Shown here: positions 16,185 to 23,839 of the stretch, one piece after another | Numbering within the stretch: position 1 is the stretch's first letter | How the letters are laid out: each line of letters opens with the position of its first letter | Source of the DNA: an uncultured Sphingomonas sp. | Lineage (GTDB): Bacteria; Pseudomonadota; Alphaproteobacteria; Sphingomonadales; Sphingomonadaceae | Length of the DNA stretch: 23,887 nucleotides | Direction: 5' to 3' | Assembly (NCBI RefSeq): GCF_946478955.1 | Contig: NZ_CAMLDL010000027.1 | Location: 1-23,887, forward strand | Position numbers and translations under genes: made by a program | The notes under the pieces: generated by a model | What the model was told of the DNA's origin: nothing | The model's input: the letters and a program-made list of their open reading frames with translations, nothing else | Databases searched by the model: none

Positions 16185-16211
16185 TTGCTCCGGGGGCATG
16201 GAGCAAGGGCC
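16170..16211 (-). terminator. Intrinsic terminator downstream of lolA
   Basis: On the minus strand GGCCCTTGCTCC (16211-16200) and GGAGCAAGGGCC (16191-16180) form a perfect 12-bp stem with an 8-base loop, followed at once by TTTTCATTTT (16179-16170). This is a textbook rho-independent terminator, 133 bases after the lolA stop codon. It should separate ftsK/lolA transcription from exoIII-ribA. Confidence 0.85.
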
Positions 16212-16235
16212 GACCAAGCGTTCGTCACGCAAGGC

Positions 16236-16283
16236 GATCGGCGGATACCCGGGTAACAGGGGGAAACCCCGGCGGTGCCGATC
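16236..16283 (-). other. Structured 3' region of lolA: possible RNA element or small RNA
   Basis: GATCGGC (16236-16242) pairs with GCCGATC (16277-16283) around a 34-base interior that contains CCCGGGT and a GGGG-AAA-CCCC mini-hairpin (read on the plus strand as GGGGGAAACCCC at ~16258-16270). Together with the terminator at 16170-16211 it makes a compact, structured, non-coding 3' tail of about 130-170 bases after lolA. I recognise no known RNA family. Pairing is seen; function is inference. Confidence 0.35.
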
Positions 16284-16343
16284 TAAACTCCGATTTACGC
16301 GCGCGAAGCTGTCTGCAGGCTTAATAGTTTCGAACCGCCACGC

Positions 16344-16952
16344 TTATTTCTTGATTGGCGCGAAGGTAAAACTGCTGTCCGCAACGCCCACATTGAAGCG
16401 TTGATTGGACAGCCGGACGGTGGTGCGCTTGTTCTGCGCATCGATCGCGGTCCAGCCTTCCAGGCGAAGGCCGCCGGGTGCACCGGCGACGCGCTGAAAC
16501 GCCATCACCATGGTTCCGAATTCGGGGCGGCGGGCGTCGCGCGCGCGGACCACGATAACTTGCGGGCTATCGCTGGGCACGATCTTTGCGATCCGGCCAA
16601 GGTCGGGGTTGGGCGACAGGAGCACCGCCAGCGGCGATTTCGCAATCGCCCATTTGTTGTGCTGCTTCACGTCGTAATCGAGATAATGGAGCGTCGCTCC
16701 ATCGCTGACGAGCAGGGCGTTTACGCCCTGACCATAGGCGAAGCGGATCTTGCCCGGCCGCTTCAGCGCAACCGTGCCCGCGATCTGCCGACCCTTGCCG
16801 TCCGTCTGGACAAAATTGGCGGTCATGCTGCTGGTCGCGGCAAGACTCGATTCCACCGCTTTCAGATCCGCGGCGGGATTGGCGGCCATCACCGGCGCCG
16901 CAATCAGGGCCACCGGGGCCAGCGCCCGGGCGAATGGTGATACAGAAATCAT
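16344..16952 (-). CDS. lolA: Outer-membrane lipoprotein carrier LolA-family protein
   Basis: LolA is the periplasmic chaperone that carries lipoproteins from the inner-membrane LolCDE complex to the outer membrane. The 202-residue precursor has a signal peptide (residues ~1-23, ending APVMA before ANPAADL) and the typical LolA start of the mature protein: a helix, then MTANFVQTDGKGRQIAGTVALKRPGKIRFAY. This is the concave sheet region that holds the lipid chains. SDGATLHYLDYDVKQ and a C-terminal LSNQRFNVGVADSSFTF follow. ATG 16952 has GGGAG seven bases upstream. The gene follows ftsK by 99 bases on the same strand, the common alphaproteobacterial ftsK-lolA order, and ends before a strong terminator. 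Alphaproteobacterial LolA is divergent from the E. coli protein but the family call is solid. Confidence 0.92.
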   Translation of the reverse strand: MISVSPFARALAPVALIAAPVMAANPAADLKAVESSLAATSSMTANFVQTDGKGRQIAGTVALKRPGKIRFAYGQGVNALLVSDGATLHYLDYDVKQHNKWAIAKSPLAVLLSPNPDLGRIAKIVPSDSPQVIVVRARDARRPEFGTMVMAFQRVAGAPGGLRLEGWTAIDAQNKRTTVRLSNQRFNVGVADSSFTFAPIKK

Positions 16953-17008
16953 GGAAATCTCCCAAATTCACTTTGCGCCAAAGCTGACGTTCCCGGCTTG
17001 AATGCGCC

Positions 17009-17036
17009 CTGAACCTTCCGGTTCCCTATGGTTCAG
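17009..17036 (-). terminator. Hairpin in the ftsK-lolA gap with two competing pairings
   Basis: CTGAACC (17009-17015) can pair with GGTTCAG (17030-17036) as a 7-bp stem, or GAACC (17011-17015) can pair with the nearer GGTTC (17020-17024) around a TTCC loop. It lies 16 bases after the ftsK stop. No T tract follows on either strand, so it may be an mRNA processing or stability element rather than a terminator. Confidence 0.3.
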
Positions 17037-17051
17037 CTTTGTCGCCCCCGA

Positions 17052-19394
17052 TCAGATGGGATGGCCATTCGTGTCGATCAACACCTCGCGTCGGCCGACA
17101 TGATCGGGTTGGCCGACCAGCCCGTCCTTCTCCATTCGCTCAATCAGGCGGGCGGCGCTGTTGTAGCCAACGCGCAATTGCCGCTGCAGATAGCTGGTCG
17201 ATGCCTTCTGGCTTTCGGCGACGATCTGAATGGCCTTGCGGTACAGCTGAGTCTCCGGGTCATCGTCGCCAACCGGCGCACCGTCGAGCAGATAGCCGCC
17301 GTCCTCGGGCTCTTCGGTCACCGCCTGAATATAGTCGGGCGTGCCTTGCTTACGCCAGTGGTCGGCGATGGCGCGGACCTCCTCATCGCTGACAAAGGGT
17401 CCGTGGACGCGCAGGATCTGCTTGCCGCCGGGCATATATAGCATGTCGCCTTTGCCTAGTAGCTGCTCCGCACCCTGTTCGCCCAGGATTGTACGCGAAT
17501 CGATCTTGCTGGTGACCTGGAAGCTGATCCGCGTGGGCAAATTGGCCTTAATGACGCCGGTACTGACATCGACCGATGGTCGCTGCGTTGCCATGATCAA
17601 ATGGATCCCGGCCGCCCGCGCCTTTTGTGCCAGCCGCTGGATCAGAAACTCGACTTCCTTGCCGGCGGTCATCATCAGGTCGGCCAGTTCGTCCACCACC
17701 ACCACAATCTGCGGCAGCGTTTCATATTCCAGCTCTTCGGTTTCATAGACCGGCTGACCAGTATCGGCGTCATATCCAGTCTGAACACGCCGACCCAGCG
17801 TCGACCCCTTGGCTTTCGCGTCACGCACCTTTTGGTTGAAACTCGCCAGCTGGCGTACGCCGAGCGAGGCCATCATCCGGTAACGCTCCTCCATCTGCTC
17901 GACGGTCCATTTCAGCGCACGGATCGCCTTACCGGGTTCTGTCACGACGGGCGCCAGCAAGTGCGGTATGTCATCGTAAATGCTGAGTTCCAGCATCTTC
18001 GGGTCGATCATGATCATCCGGCACTCATCGGGCGACAGCCGATAGAGAAGCGACAGGATCATGCAGTTAAGCCCGACCGATTTGCCCGACCCGGTGGTGC
18101 CGGCAACCAGAAGGTGCGGCATGGGCGCAAGGTCGGCGATAACGGGATCACCGCTGATATTCTTTCCCAGGATCAGGGGCAGCGACATGTTCTGATCCTC
18201 GAATGCCTGACTGCCAATGAGTTCGGTCAGGCTGACCATGTCGCGTTTGGCATTGGGTAATTCGATCCCGATCACCGTTCGCCCGGGGATGGTGGCAACG
18301 CGGGCCGACAGCGCCGACATGTTGCGGGCAATGTCATCGGCCAGGGCGATCACGCGGCTCGCCTTGATGCCGCTGGCCGGTTCGAGTTCGTACATGGTGA
18401 CGACGGGGCCAGGGCGCACTTCGATGATGTCGCCGCGGACATTGAAATCTTCCAACACGCTTTCGAGCAGCCGGGCATTACGCTCCAGCCCTGCCCGATC
18501 TATGGCCTTCTTGTCGGCTGGCGGGGCAGCATTCAGCAAGTCGAGTGGCGGCAATTGATAATTATCGCCAAGCGCCAGGCTGGTTTGTGCCGTGTTGTTA
18601 CCAGCGACCTTGGCTTTTTTGGGCGAGGGCCGCGTTGCCGCCGCGATCGGCCGGGACGGATCTGCGACCGCCACTTCTGGTCGTACGCGCGGTGGTTGCG
18701 CGGCGCGCTCTCCCTCGTCGGCCGCGATCTTGGTTCGGCGCGGCGGCTTAACGGGGGCATTGGGGTCACGCCGCAGGCGATCGGTCGCCCATTCTTTTTC
18801 TTCCGGCCGCACGCCCAGCGCCAACCAGCCAAGCACAAGACCGCTGAGCGAAAACAGTAGCATCAAGGCCAGGCGCGTTGGCCCTTCAATAGCGGGATTG
18901 CCGATCAATGCGATCAACCCGTCGACGCCATACGCGCCGGCCAGACCCAATGCGCCGCCATAACCAGCGGGCAGGCCATTCACCGCATCACCGGCATATA
19001 GGCCAAGTGCAATGCCAATCAGCCCAACGCCTAGAACTGCGACCAAGATCGACCGGCCCAGTCGGGGGCTGTCTGCACCGCGCATCAAGCGCAAACCGCG
19101 CAGCGCAATCAGGGGCAGGAACAGCGCGGCCGCCAGGCCAAACAGAAATAGTAATGCGTCGCTGCTATAGGCACCGAAACTACCAAGCCAATTGGTCGGC
19201 GGGCCGCCAGCAGCGGTGGTCAGGCTGGGATCGACACTATTATGGGTTAAAAGCGCAACGCCCAGCGCGACGGTGAGCGCGATGAGCGCGGCGCCGAACG
19301 CCTTGCGAACAAAAGCCCGGATGGACGCCGACAACGTATCCTTCCAATGTGGCTCAAGGTCCTTCTTGTTCGCGCGCTGCGCGGCCGTCGCCAT
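17052..19394 (-). CDS. ftsK: DNA translocase FtsK
   Basis: FtsK anchors at the septum and pumps the terminus region of the chromosome into the daughter cells. The 780-residue protein has an N-terminal membrane domain with about four helices (~32-50, 79-98, 113-135, 175-194), a short charged linker (~200-290) rich in Arg, Lys and Pro, the alpha-beta motor with Walker A GTTGSGKS (432-439) and Walker B IVVVVDEL (~563-570). It ends with the gamma winged helix that reads KOPS DNA (SYLQRQLRVGYNSAARLIERM onwards). I chose ATG 19394, with GGGGGAAG upstream; the longer frame to 19505 would cross the ftsK promoter and the divergent ubiH start. A promoter candidate lies at 19416-19444. lolA follows on the same strand. 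Confidence 0.97.
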   Translation of the reverse strand: MATAAQRANKKDLEPHWKDTLSASIRAFVRKAFGAALIALTVALGVALLTHNSVDPSLTTAAGGPPTNWLGSFGAYSSDALLFLFGLAAALFLPLIALRGLRLMRGADSPRLGRSILVAVLGVGLIGIALGLYAGDAVNGLPAGYGGALGLAGAYGVDGLIALIGNPAIEGPTRLALMLLFSLSGLVLGWLALGVRPEEKEWATDRLRRDPNAPVKPPRRTKIAADEGERAAQPPRVRPEVAVADPSRPIAAATRPSPKKAKVAGNNTAQTSLALGDNYQLPPLDLLNAAPPADKKAIDRAGLERNARLLESVLEDFNVRGDIIEVRPGPVVTMYELEPASGIKASRVIALADDIARNMSALSARVATIPGRTVIGIELPNAKRDMVSLTELIGSQAFEDQNMSLPLILGKNISGDPVIADLAPMPHLLVAGTTGSGKSVGLNCMILSLLYRLSPDECRMIMIDPKMLELSIYDDIPHLLAPVVTEPGKAIRALKWTVEQMEERYRMMASLGVRQLASFNQKVRDAKAKGSTLGRRVQTGYDADTGQPVYETEELEYETLPQIVVVVDELADLMMTAGKEVEFLIQRLAQKARAAGIHLIMATQRPSVDVSTGVIKANLPTRISFQVTSKIDSRTILGEQGAEQLLGKGDMLYMPGGKQILRVHGPFVSDEEVRAIADHWRKQGTPDYIQAVTEEPEDGGYLLDGAPVGDDDPETQLYRKAIQIVAESQKASTSYLQRQLRVGYNSAARLIERMEKDGLVGQPDHVGRREVLIDTNGHPI
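18489..18496 (-). other. Single minus-strand KOPS-like octamer
   Basis: CCCTGCCC on the plus strand is GGGCAGGG on the minus strand, the only match in that orientation I found in the window. It is inside ftsK itself and is most likely chance. Confidence 0.15.
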
Positions 19395-19415
19395 GACGTC
19401 ACTTCCCCCGGGGTA

Positions 19416-19444
19416 AATATACTTCGGCGCATTGTGCCTGTCGC
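19416..19444 (-). promoter_or_regulatory. Candidate sigma70-like promoter for ftsK
   Basis: On the minus strand, GCGACA (19444-19439) and TATATT (19421-19416) are separated by exactly 17 bases; the -10 matches 5/6 and the -35 matches 4/6. Transcription would start near 19409, giving a short leader of about 15 bases with GGGGGAAG before ATG 19394. Inferred from sequence only. Confidence 0.42.
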
Positions 19445-19499
19445 CGGACTCCGGGGCAAGGCTTCCCAGCAGCCCGTGCGGCGAGTAGAGCGGCGGGTG

Positions 19500-20717
19500 A
19501 TGCAACGAAGCGACGTAATCATTCTTGGCGGGGGCCTTGTTGGCCTCGCCCTTGCGGCCGCGCTGGACAACAGCGGGCTTTCTTCCATCATCATTGATCC
19601 GGCCGATCCGGACATGCGCAAGGATGCCGCATTTGACGGACGCACCAGCGCGGTCAGTTCGTCATCGAAGCGGATGTTCGATACGATCGGCATCAGCGAT
19701 CATTTCCCGGAACCCGGCTGTCCGATCCGCCGCATTGAAGTGGCGGATGGCCTCAATCCGGGAAGTCTCGCGTTTGATCCGGGCGCGGATGAGGAGCCGC
19801 TGGGCTGGATGCACGAAAACCGGCACCTTCGCGCGGCGCTGCTGGCGCGCGCTGAGGCAGGCCGTAACGTCACCTTGTTATGGAAATCGCGCGCCGCGAC
19901 CATCGACCGGAATGATTTTGGTGTGGAGGTGACGCTTCAGGATGGGCGGCACCTGAAGGCGGCGCTGCTGGTCGTCGCGGAGGGCCGCAACAGCTCAACG
20001 CGCGACGACGTCGGCATTCGCATCGCGCAGTGGAAATACGACCATGCTGCGATCGTTTCGACGCTTCGCCATGAAAAGCCGCACCAGCATATCGCCTGGG
20101 AAATATTCTATCCCGGCGGCCCGTTCGCACTCCTGCCGATGATCGATGATGACAGCGGCCACCGCTCGGCCATTGTATGGTCGGTCAGCCATGATGATGC
20201 GCCGGCTATGCTGTCGTTGTCCGATACCGATTTCGCCGCCGAGGCTCAGGCGGCGATGGGTGGGTTCCTGGGGGCTATCGAAATGCTTGCCCCGCGCAGC
20301 TCCTTTCCGCTCGGTTTCCATCATGCCGCCCGGATCACGGACCAGCGGCTGGTCCTTGTCGGTGACGCGGCCCACGGCATGCATCCAATTGCAGGTCAGG
20401 GCGTGAATGTTGGCTACCGTGATGTCGCCGCCCTTGCCCAGGTGCTGGTGGAAGGCGCGCGCCTTGGCCTTGATCTCGGTGATCATCAGATTTTGGAACG
20501 CTATCAACGCTGGCGCAGCCTCGATACCTTCATGGTCAGCCTTGCCACCGATGGACTGACCAAGGTGTATGGCATTCCCGGCCGAACCGCCTCTCGAGTG
20601 CGCCGTCTCGGCATGGGCGTCATCAATCGGATCGCGCCGATCAAAGATCGGATGATGGCTGAGGCGCGGGGAACCAGCGGCGACCTGCCGCTACTGCTCC
20701 GGGGCCTGCCCATTTAG
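19500..20717 (+). CDS. UbiH/UbiF/VisC-type FAD-dependent hydroxylase (ubiquinone synthesis)
   Basis: A flavin monooxygenase of the family that hydroxylates the ubiquinone ring. The 405-residue protein has the N-terminal dinucleotide loop GGGLVG (~10-15), the DGRTSAV motif (46-52) used for FAD and substrate contacts, and the second FAD motif GDAAHGMHPIAGQGVNVGYRD (288-308, only the core quoted: GDAAH...GQG). It ends in a helical tail. I chose ATG 19500 because the protein then opens MQRSDVIILGG like homologues; the longer frame to 19347 would overlap ftsK. Ring-position specificity (UbiH, UbiF, UbiI or UbiL type) cannot be decided here, so no symbol is given. It is monocistronic, divergent from ftsK and convergent with the LON-domain gene across 43 bases. 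Confidence 0.92.
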   Translation: MQRSDVIILGGGLVGLALAAALDNSGLSSIIIDPADPDMRKDAAFDGRTSAVSSSSKRMFDTIGISDHFPEPGCPIRRIEVADGLNPGSLAFDPGADEEPLGWMHENRHLRAALLARAEAGRNVTLLWKSRAATIDRNDFGVEVTLQDGRHLKAALLVVAEGRNSSTRDDVGIRIAQWKYDHAAIVSTLRHEKPHQHIAWEIFYPGGPFALLPMIDDDSGHRSAIVWSVSHDDAPAMLSLSDTDFAAEAQAAMGGFLGAIEMLAPRSSFPLGFHHAARITDQRLVLVGDAAHGMHPIAGQGVNVGYRDVAALAQVLVEGARLGLDLGDHQILERYQRWRSLDTFMVSLATDGLTKVYGIPGRTASRVRRLGMGVINRIAPIKDRMMAEARGTSGDLPLLLRGLPI

Positions 20718-20733
20718 ACGATGATCATGCCGG

Positions 20734-20750
20734 GATGTCCGCCGGACATT
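20734..20750. terminator. Small stem-loop between convergent genes
   Basis: ATGTCC (20735-20740) and GGACAT (20744-20749) form a 6-bp stem with a GCC loop (one extra G-T pair outside), centred in the 43-base gap between the ubiH-like gene and the LON-domain gene. There is no T tract on either side, so a shared weak terminator is only a possibility. Confidence 0.3.
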
Positions 20751-20760
20751 CTGCGGGTGG

Positions 20761-21393
20761 TCATTGCAGGGTTTGGCCCATGTCCGCACCGCCAGGCGCC
20801 ATCCGCTGAAATTCCATCAGCTGAACGACCATGTCGGCACGATCTGCGAGGGTCGGCGCTTCTAGCAGCGCCTGTTTTGCGCCGGTGTCGAACGGAGCGA
20901 CCTGGGCGATCGCATTGATCAGCATTTCATCGTCCAGCCGCCCGACCATGTCCCAGTCGACCGCAACACCCAGCGCGTCGCCAAATCGGCGTGCCTCTCG
21001 TTCCACATCGGCCCGTACGACTGACGCCAAGGCGTCGGGTTCCGAATCGTCAAATGCGGCAAGGTCGACGTCCGCCTGGCGATATGGCGTGCTCAGGTCC
21101 CGTTCTGCGATCAGGCGGAACCGGTGTGATCCTTGCAGCACGATGTTGTATAACCCATCGTCCAATTCCTCGACGCCGACGATTTCACCCAGGCAGCCAT
21201 ATTGAAACAATGGCGGTGGCTCCCCGGGGCCGCTCGGCTGGATCATGCCAATGCGACCCGACCCGGCCAATGCATCGCGAACCATCTCGCGATATCGCGG
21301 CTCGAATATGTGAAGCGGTAATTGGGTGCGCGGGAACAGGATCGCCCCGGCCAGCGGGAACAGCGGAATGCGCGCCGGATTTGCACCCATCAT
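20761..21393 (-). CDS. Stand-alone LON substrate-binding domain protein
   Basis: A 210-residue protein consisting of the N-terminal (substrate-recognition) domain of Lon protease without its ATPase or protease parts. The landmarks are IPLFPLAGAILFPRTQLPLHIFEPRYREMV near the start (core: LPLHIFEPRY), IGMIQ, YGCLGEIVGVEELDDGLYNIVLQGSHRFRL in the middle (core: GSHRFRL), and a helical C-terminus. The biochemical role of these stand-alone proteins is not established. The start is ATGATG at 21393-21388; either ATG overlaps the thioredoxin-TPR stop, so the pair is probably translationally coupled. No good ribosome site is visible, which supports coupling. The pairing with a co-chaperone-type thioredoxin suggests protein quality control, as inference. 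Confidence 0.9.
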   Translation of the reverse strand: MMGANPARIPLFPLAGAILFPRTQLPLHIFEPRYREMVRDALAGSGRIGMIQPSGPGEPPPLFQYGCLGEIVGVEELDDGLYNIVLQGSHRFRLIAERDLSTPYRQADVDLAAFDDSEPDALASVVRADVEREARRFGDALGVAVDWDMVGRLDDEMLINAIAQVAPFDTGAKQALLEAPTLADRADMVVQLMEFQRMAPGGADMGQTLQ

Positions 21394-22295
21394 GTGAAAA
21401 GAAGCGCCGACAGGCGACGCCGGATAGTGCGGCCCCAGGGATCATCGAGCCCGGCAGCTTCCAACAATTGAAGTAACCGCGCGCGCGCCGCGCCATCATT
21501 CCATTGTGGATCGCGGCCGATGATGTCCAGCAATGCGTCGGCGGCACCGTCGCGGTCGCCGGCCGCCATTTTTGCGTTTGCGATGGCAAATCGCGCCTCA
21601 TGATCATCGGCATTGGCGGCGAGCCGTGCTTCCTCCGCCGTAATGTCGACCGGCGGCGCTGACGCAATTGCGAGTGCCGCCCTGGCCCGGGCAATCGCAG
21701 GATTTTTAGCCTCGGCCTCTGGTACCGTTTCAAGCAGAGTGCGGGCCTCGTCAATCTTTTCATTCACGATCATCGCCCGCGCCAGGCCGCCAATGACAAC
21801 CGGGTTGGTGGGGTCCATGTCGCGGATTTGCTCAAAGATATTCTCGGCGCGCGGCGCATCGCCATCGTCGAGTACTTGCTGCGCCATCGTGATCAAGGGT
21901 TCCACTTGAGCCGCAAGTTCCTGGGCCGCACCTTTTATCGGTAATTGGCCTAGCAATTGATCCAGCGCGCGCGAAATCTGTCCTTCGGTGCGAAAGCTGG
22001 TGAGGTCCGCGACCGGCTGCCCTTTGAAAAAGGCATAGACCGTGGGGACGGACTGAATCTGAAACTGCGCGGCAATTGCCTTGTCGGCATCAATATCAAC
22101 CTTGACCAGCTTGACGCCCTTGTCGGCATAATCCGCCGCGACTTTTTCCAGGACGGGGCCGAGCTGTTTGCAGGGGCCGCACCATGTCGCCCAGAAATCC
22201 AGGACGACAAGGCTGTCCATCGACGCATCGATGACATCCCGCTTCAATCGTTCAAACGCGTCCCGTTCTGCGTCGCTTGTTCCCAGCGTTGCCAC
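21390..22295 (-). CDS. Thioredoxin-TPR co-chaperone (YbbN/CnoX-like)
   Basis: A 301-residue protein with a thioredoxin domain at 1-115 and a helical TPR-like domain behind it, the architecture of E. coli CnoX (YbbN), a holdase that passes clients to chaperones. The active site is an intact WCGPC (38-42), with the cis-proline in SVPT (~84), so redox activity is plausible; E. coli CnoX itself lacks the pair of cysteines, as do some relatives. TPR-like helices include QVLDDGDAPRAENIFEQI and FAIANAKMAAGDRDGAADALL. It starts with GTG 22295, with AGGAG six bases ahead. It is coupled to the LON-domain gene downstream (ATGA overlap). It is divergent from the GT39-like gene, with a long hairpin in the gap. 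Confidence 0.91.
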   Translation of the reverse strand: MATLGTSDAERDAFERLKRDVIDASMDSLVVLDFWATWCGPCKQLGPVLEKVAADYADKGVKLVKVDIDADKAIAAQFQIQSVPTVYAFFKGQPVADLTSFRTEGQISRALDQLLGQLPIKGAAQELAAQVEPLITMAQQVLDDGDAPRAENIFEQIRDMDPTNPVVIGGLARAMIVNEKIDEARTLLETVPEAEAKNPAIARARAALAIASAPPVDITAEEARLAANADDHEARFAIANAKMAAGDRDGAADALLDIIGRDPQWNDGAARARLLQLLEAAGLDDPWGRTIRRRLSALLFT

Positions 22296-22339
22296 CTGAT
22301 GCTCCTGCCAATTCGTTCGGGCCTATATGGATAGATGCA

Positions 22340-22379
22340 TGGGGCCACCGCAAGGGTTGGCCATTGCGGTCATGCCCCA
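22340..22379. other. Bulged inverted repeat in divergent promoter region
   Basis: TGGGGC (22340-22345) pairs with GCCCCA (22374-22379), and inside it ACCGCAA (22347-22353) pairs with TTGCGGT (22364-22370), leaving a 10-base loop and a small bulge. It sits between the divergent thioredoxin-TPR and GT39-like genes. It could be an operator, or an mRNA 5' structure for the rightward gene. No ribosome site or clear promoter box is hidden in it. Confidence 0.4.
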
Positions 22380-22420
22380 ACCGTTTCACAACGGCGCCAA
22401 TGACGGGGGCAATCGAACGG

Positions 22421-23779
22421 ATGAAGCGCCATCGCTGGGGCTGGGGAATCGCGGCGGCGGCGCTGGTCGGCGTCATTCTTCGTGTGGCGATGGGGCGCGG
22501 TGGCCTATGGCTGGACGAGGCATGGTCGGTGGTCATGGCCCATGACGCGGGCGGCCCCATCGGCGTCATCGCAGGGATCCACCATGACAATAATCATCCA
22601 CTTAACAGTTGGTGGTTGCAAATTGTTGGTCCGGCCGCGCCGCCTCTCCTCGCCCGCGGCTTATCGATTATCTGCTCTACCTTGACGATTTTCGTCGCTG
22701 CGCGGGTCGCGGGCAGGCGAAGCAACCTTGCGGGCGTGATGGCGGCGTTCATGTTTGCGGTGTCGCCGATGCTCGTCCTCCTCGGGTCGGAAGCGCGGGG
22801 CTATGCGCCGATGCTGCTGGCGTTGATGTGGATGATCGATCGGCTCGATCACGACGCCGACGCGCCCAGCCTTACACAAGGGGCGATGATATTCGCCGCC
22901 GCGATGGGAACATTGGGCCATTTTGTGATGCTGCCCTCGCTCTTCCTGCTCGCGGCATGGCAGGCTTTGGCGGCACCCGGCCGATGGGCCTCCCGCGTTC
23001 AATTTGCCGCCGCCCGGCTTGGCCCGTCGATCGCCTATTCGATGATGGTCGTTGTTATTGTCATTGGGCTGGCCTGGTCGGTGCAGGGCGGTCTGACCAT
23101 TGGCAGCGCGACACCCTTCAGTTGGGGCAGATTCGCATTGGGACTGGCCGACGCCGTGCATTTTTCCATCGGCGTCGGTCCATGGGCGCTGCTGCTCGTT
23201 CCGCTGCTGCTCATGATAGCCCCCCCGGCACAACGGCGGGATCTTGCGCTTTGGGGCTGCCTCGGCCTCGGCCTACCCATCGCTGCGGCGCTATTTCATC
23301 CGGCCAACAGTCACATCGCGCGATATTATCTCCCGTCGGTTGCCGCCCTATTGTGGTTGTTGGCGATTCGCGCGGGATCCGTCCGCCGCCTGCGCGGGCT
23401 GGCTGTCGCTGCGGTGGGCCTGCTTGTTGCGGCTTCGCTGGCAACGGACGCACAATTGATTCGGGCGCGTCGGGGCGAACCGGACCGGCCGGTGGCATTG
23501 ATCATGGAGCAACGGCCCGCTGGTGCCCGCCTGCTGCTGGCGTCGGAACGGCTGTCGGCGCCCGTCAAGGTCGCCATATGGCAGAAGAATGCCGATCTTG
23601 CCGTGACGGGGCCTGCCTGCGCACCCGCCGATTATCTGCTTGTTGATCTGGAAGAGGGGGCGGCGGCGCCCGTGTTGATCCATTGCGGGCAACGCTGGAC
23701 ACTGGCGGATTGGCGCCCATCACCCTACCGCGGCGGCGTTGGTTGGGCTCTTTATCGTCAATCGGGGTTGCACGCCTGA
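22421..23779 (+). CDS. Polytopic membrane protein, GT-C / glycosyltransferase family 39-like
   Basis: A membrane protein of about 452 residues resembling GT-C lipid-linked-sugar transferases (ArnT/PMT relatives). After one hydrophobic helix (~8-24) comes LWLDEAWS (30-37), the acidic first-loop motif with the DE pair expected for catalysis, and then HHDNNHPLNSWW (~54-65), like the HP motif after it. LLGSEARGYAPMLLAL (core EARGY) is another family hallmark. Roughly nine to ten more hydrophobic segments follow, with a soluble C-terminal tail of ~90 residues. The start is uncertain: ATG 22421 gives the MKRHRWGWG positive N-terminus; ATG 22400 adds seven residues. Neither has a strong ribosome site. 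Substrate and pathway cannot be read from sequence. It is alone, upstream of a tRNA gene. Confidence 0.75.
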   Translation: MKRHRWGWGIAAAALVGVILRVAMGRGGLWLDEAWSVVMAHDAGGPIGVIAGIHHDNNHPLNSWWLQIVGPAAPPLLARGLSIICSTLTIFVAARVAGRRSNLAGVMAAFMFAVSPMLVLLGSEARGYAPMLLALMWMIDRLDHDADAPSLTQGAMIFAAAMGTLGHFVMLPSLFLLAAWQALAAPGRWASRVQFAAARLGPSIAYSMMVVVIVIGLAWSVQGGLTIGSATPFSWGRFALGLADAVHFSIGVGPWALLLVPLLLMIAPPAQRRDLALWGCLGLGLPIAAALFHPANSHIARYYLPSVAALLWLLAIRAGSVRRLRGLAVAAVGLLVAASLATDAQLIRARRGEPDRPVALIMEQRPAGARLLLASERLSAPVKVAIWQKNADLAVTGPACAPADYLLVDLEEGAAAPVLIHCGQRWTLADWRPSPYRGGVGWALYRQSGLHA

Positions 23780-23839
23780 AAAGGCGTTGCTAAGGGCCTC
23801 GCCACCCGGAGCAGGAACCACCCGCTCCCAGGCGCCAGA

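Noticed and set aside
16953..17051. EcfG-type (general stress) promoter ahead of lolA
   Set aside because: A GGAAC on the minus strand is followed 16 bases later by CATT instead of CGTT; with such short motifs in GC-rich DNA this is not distinguishable from chance.
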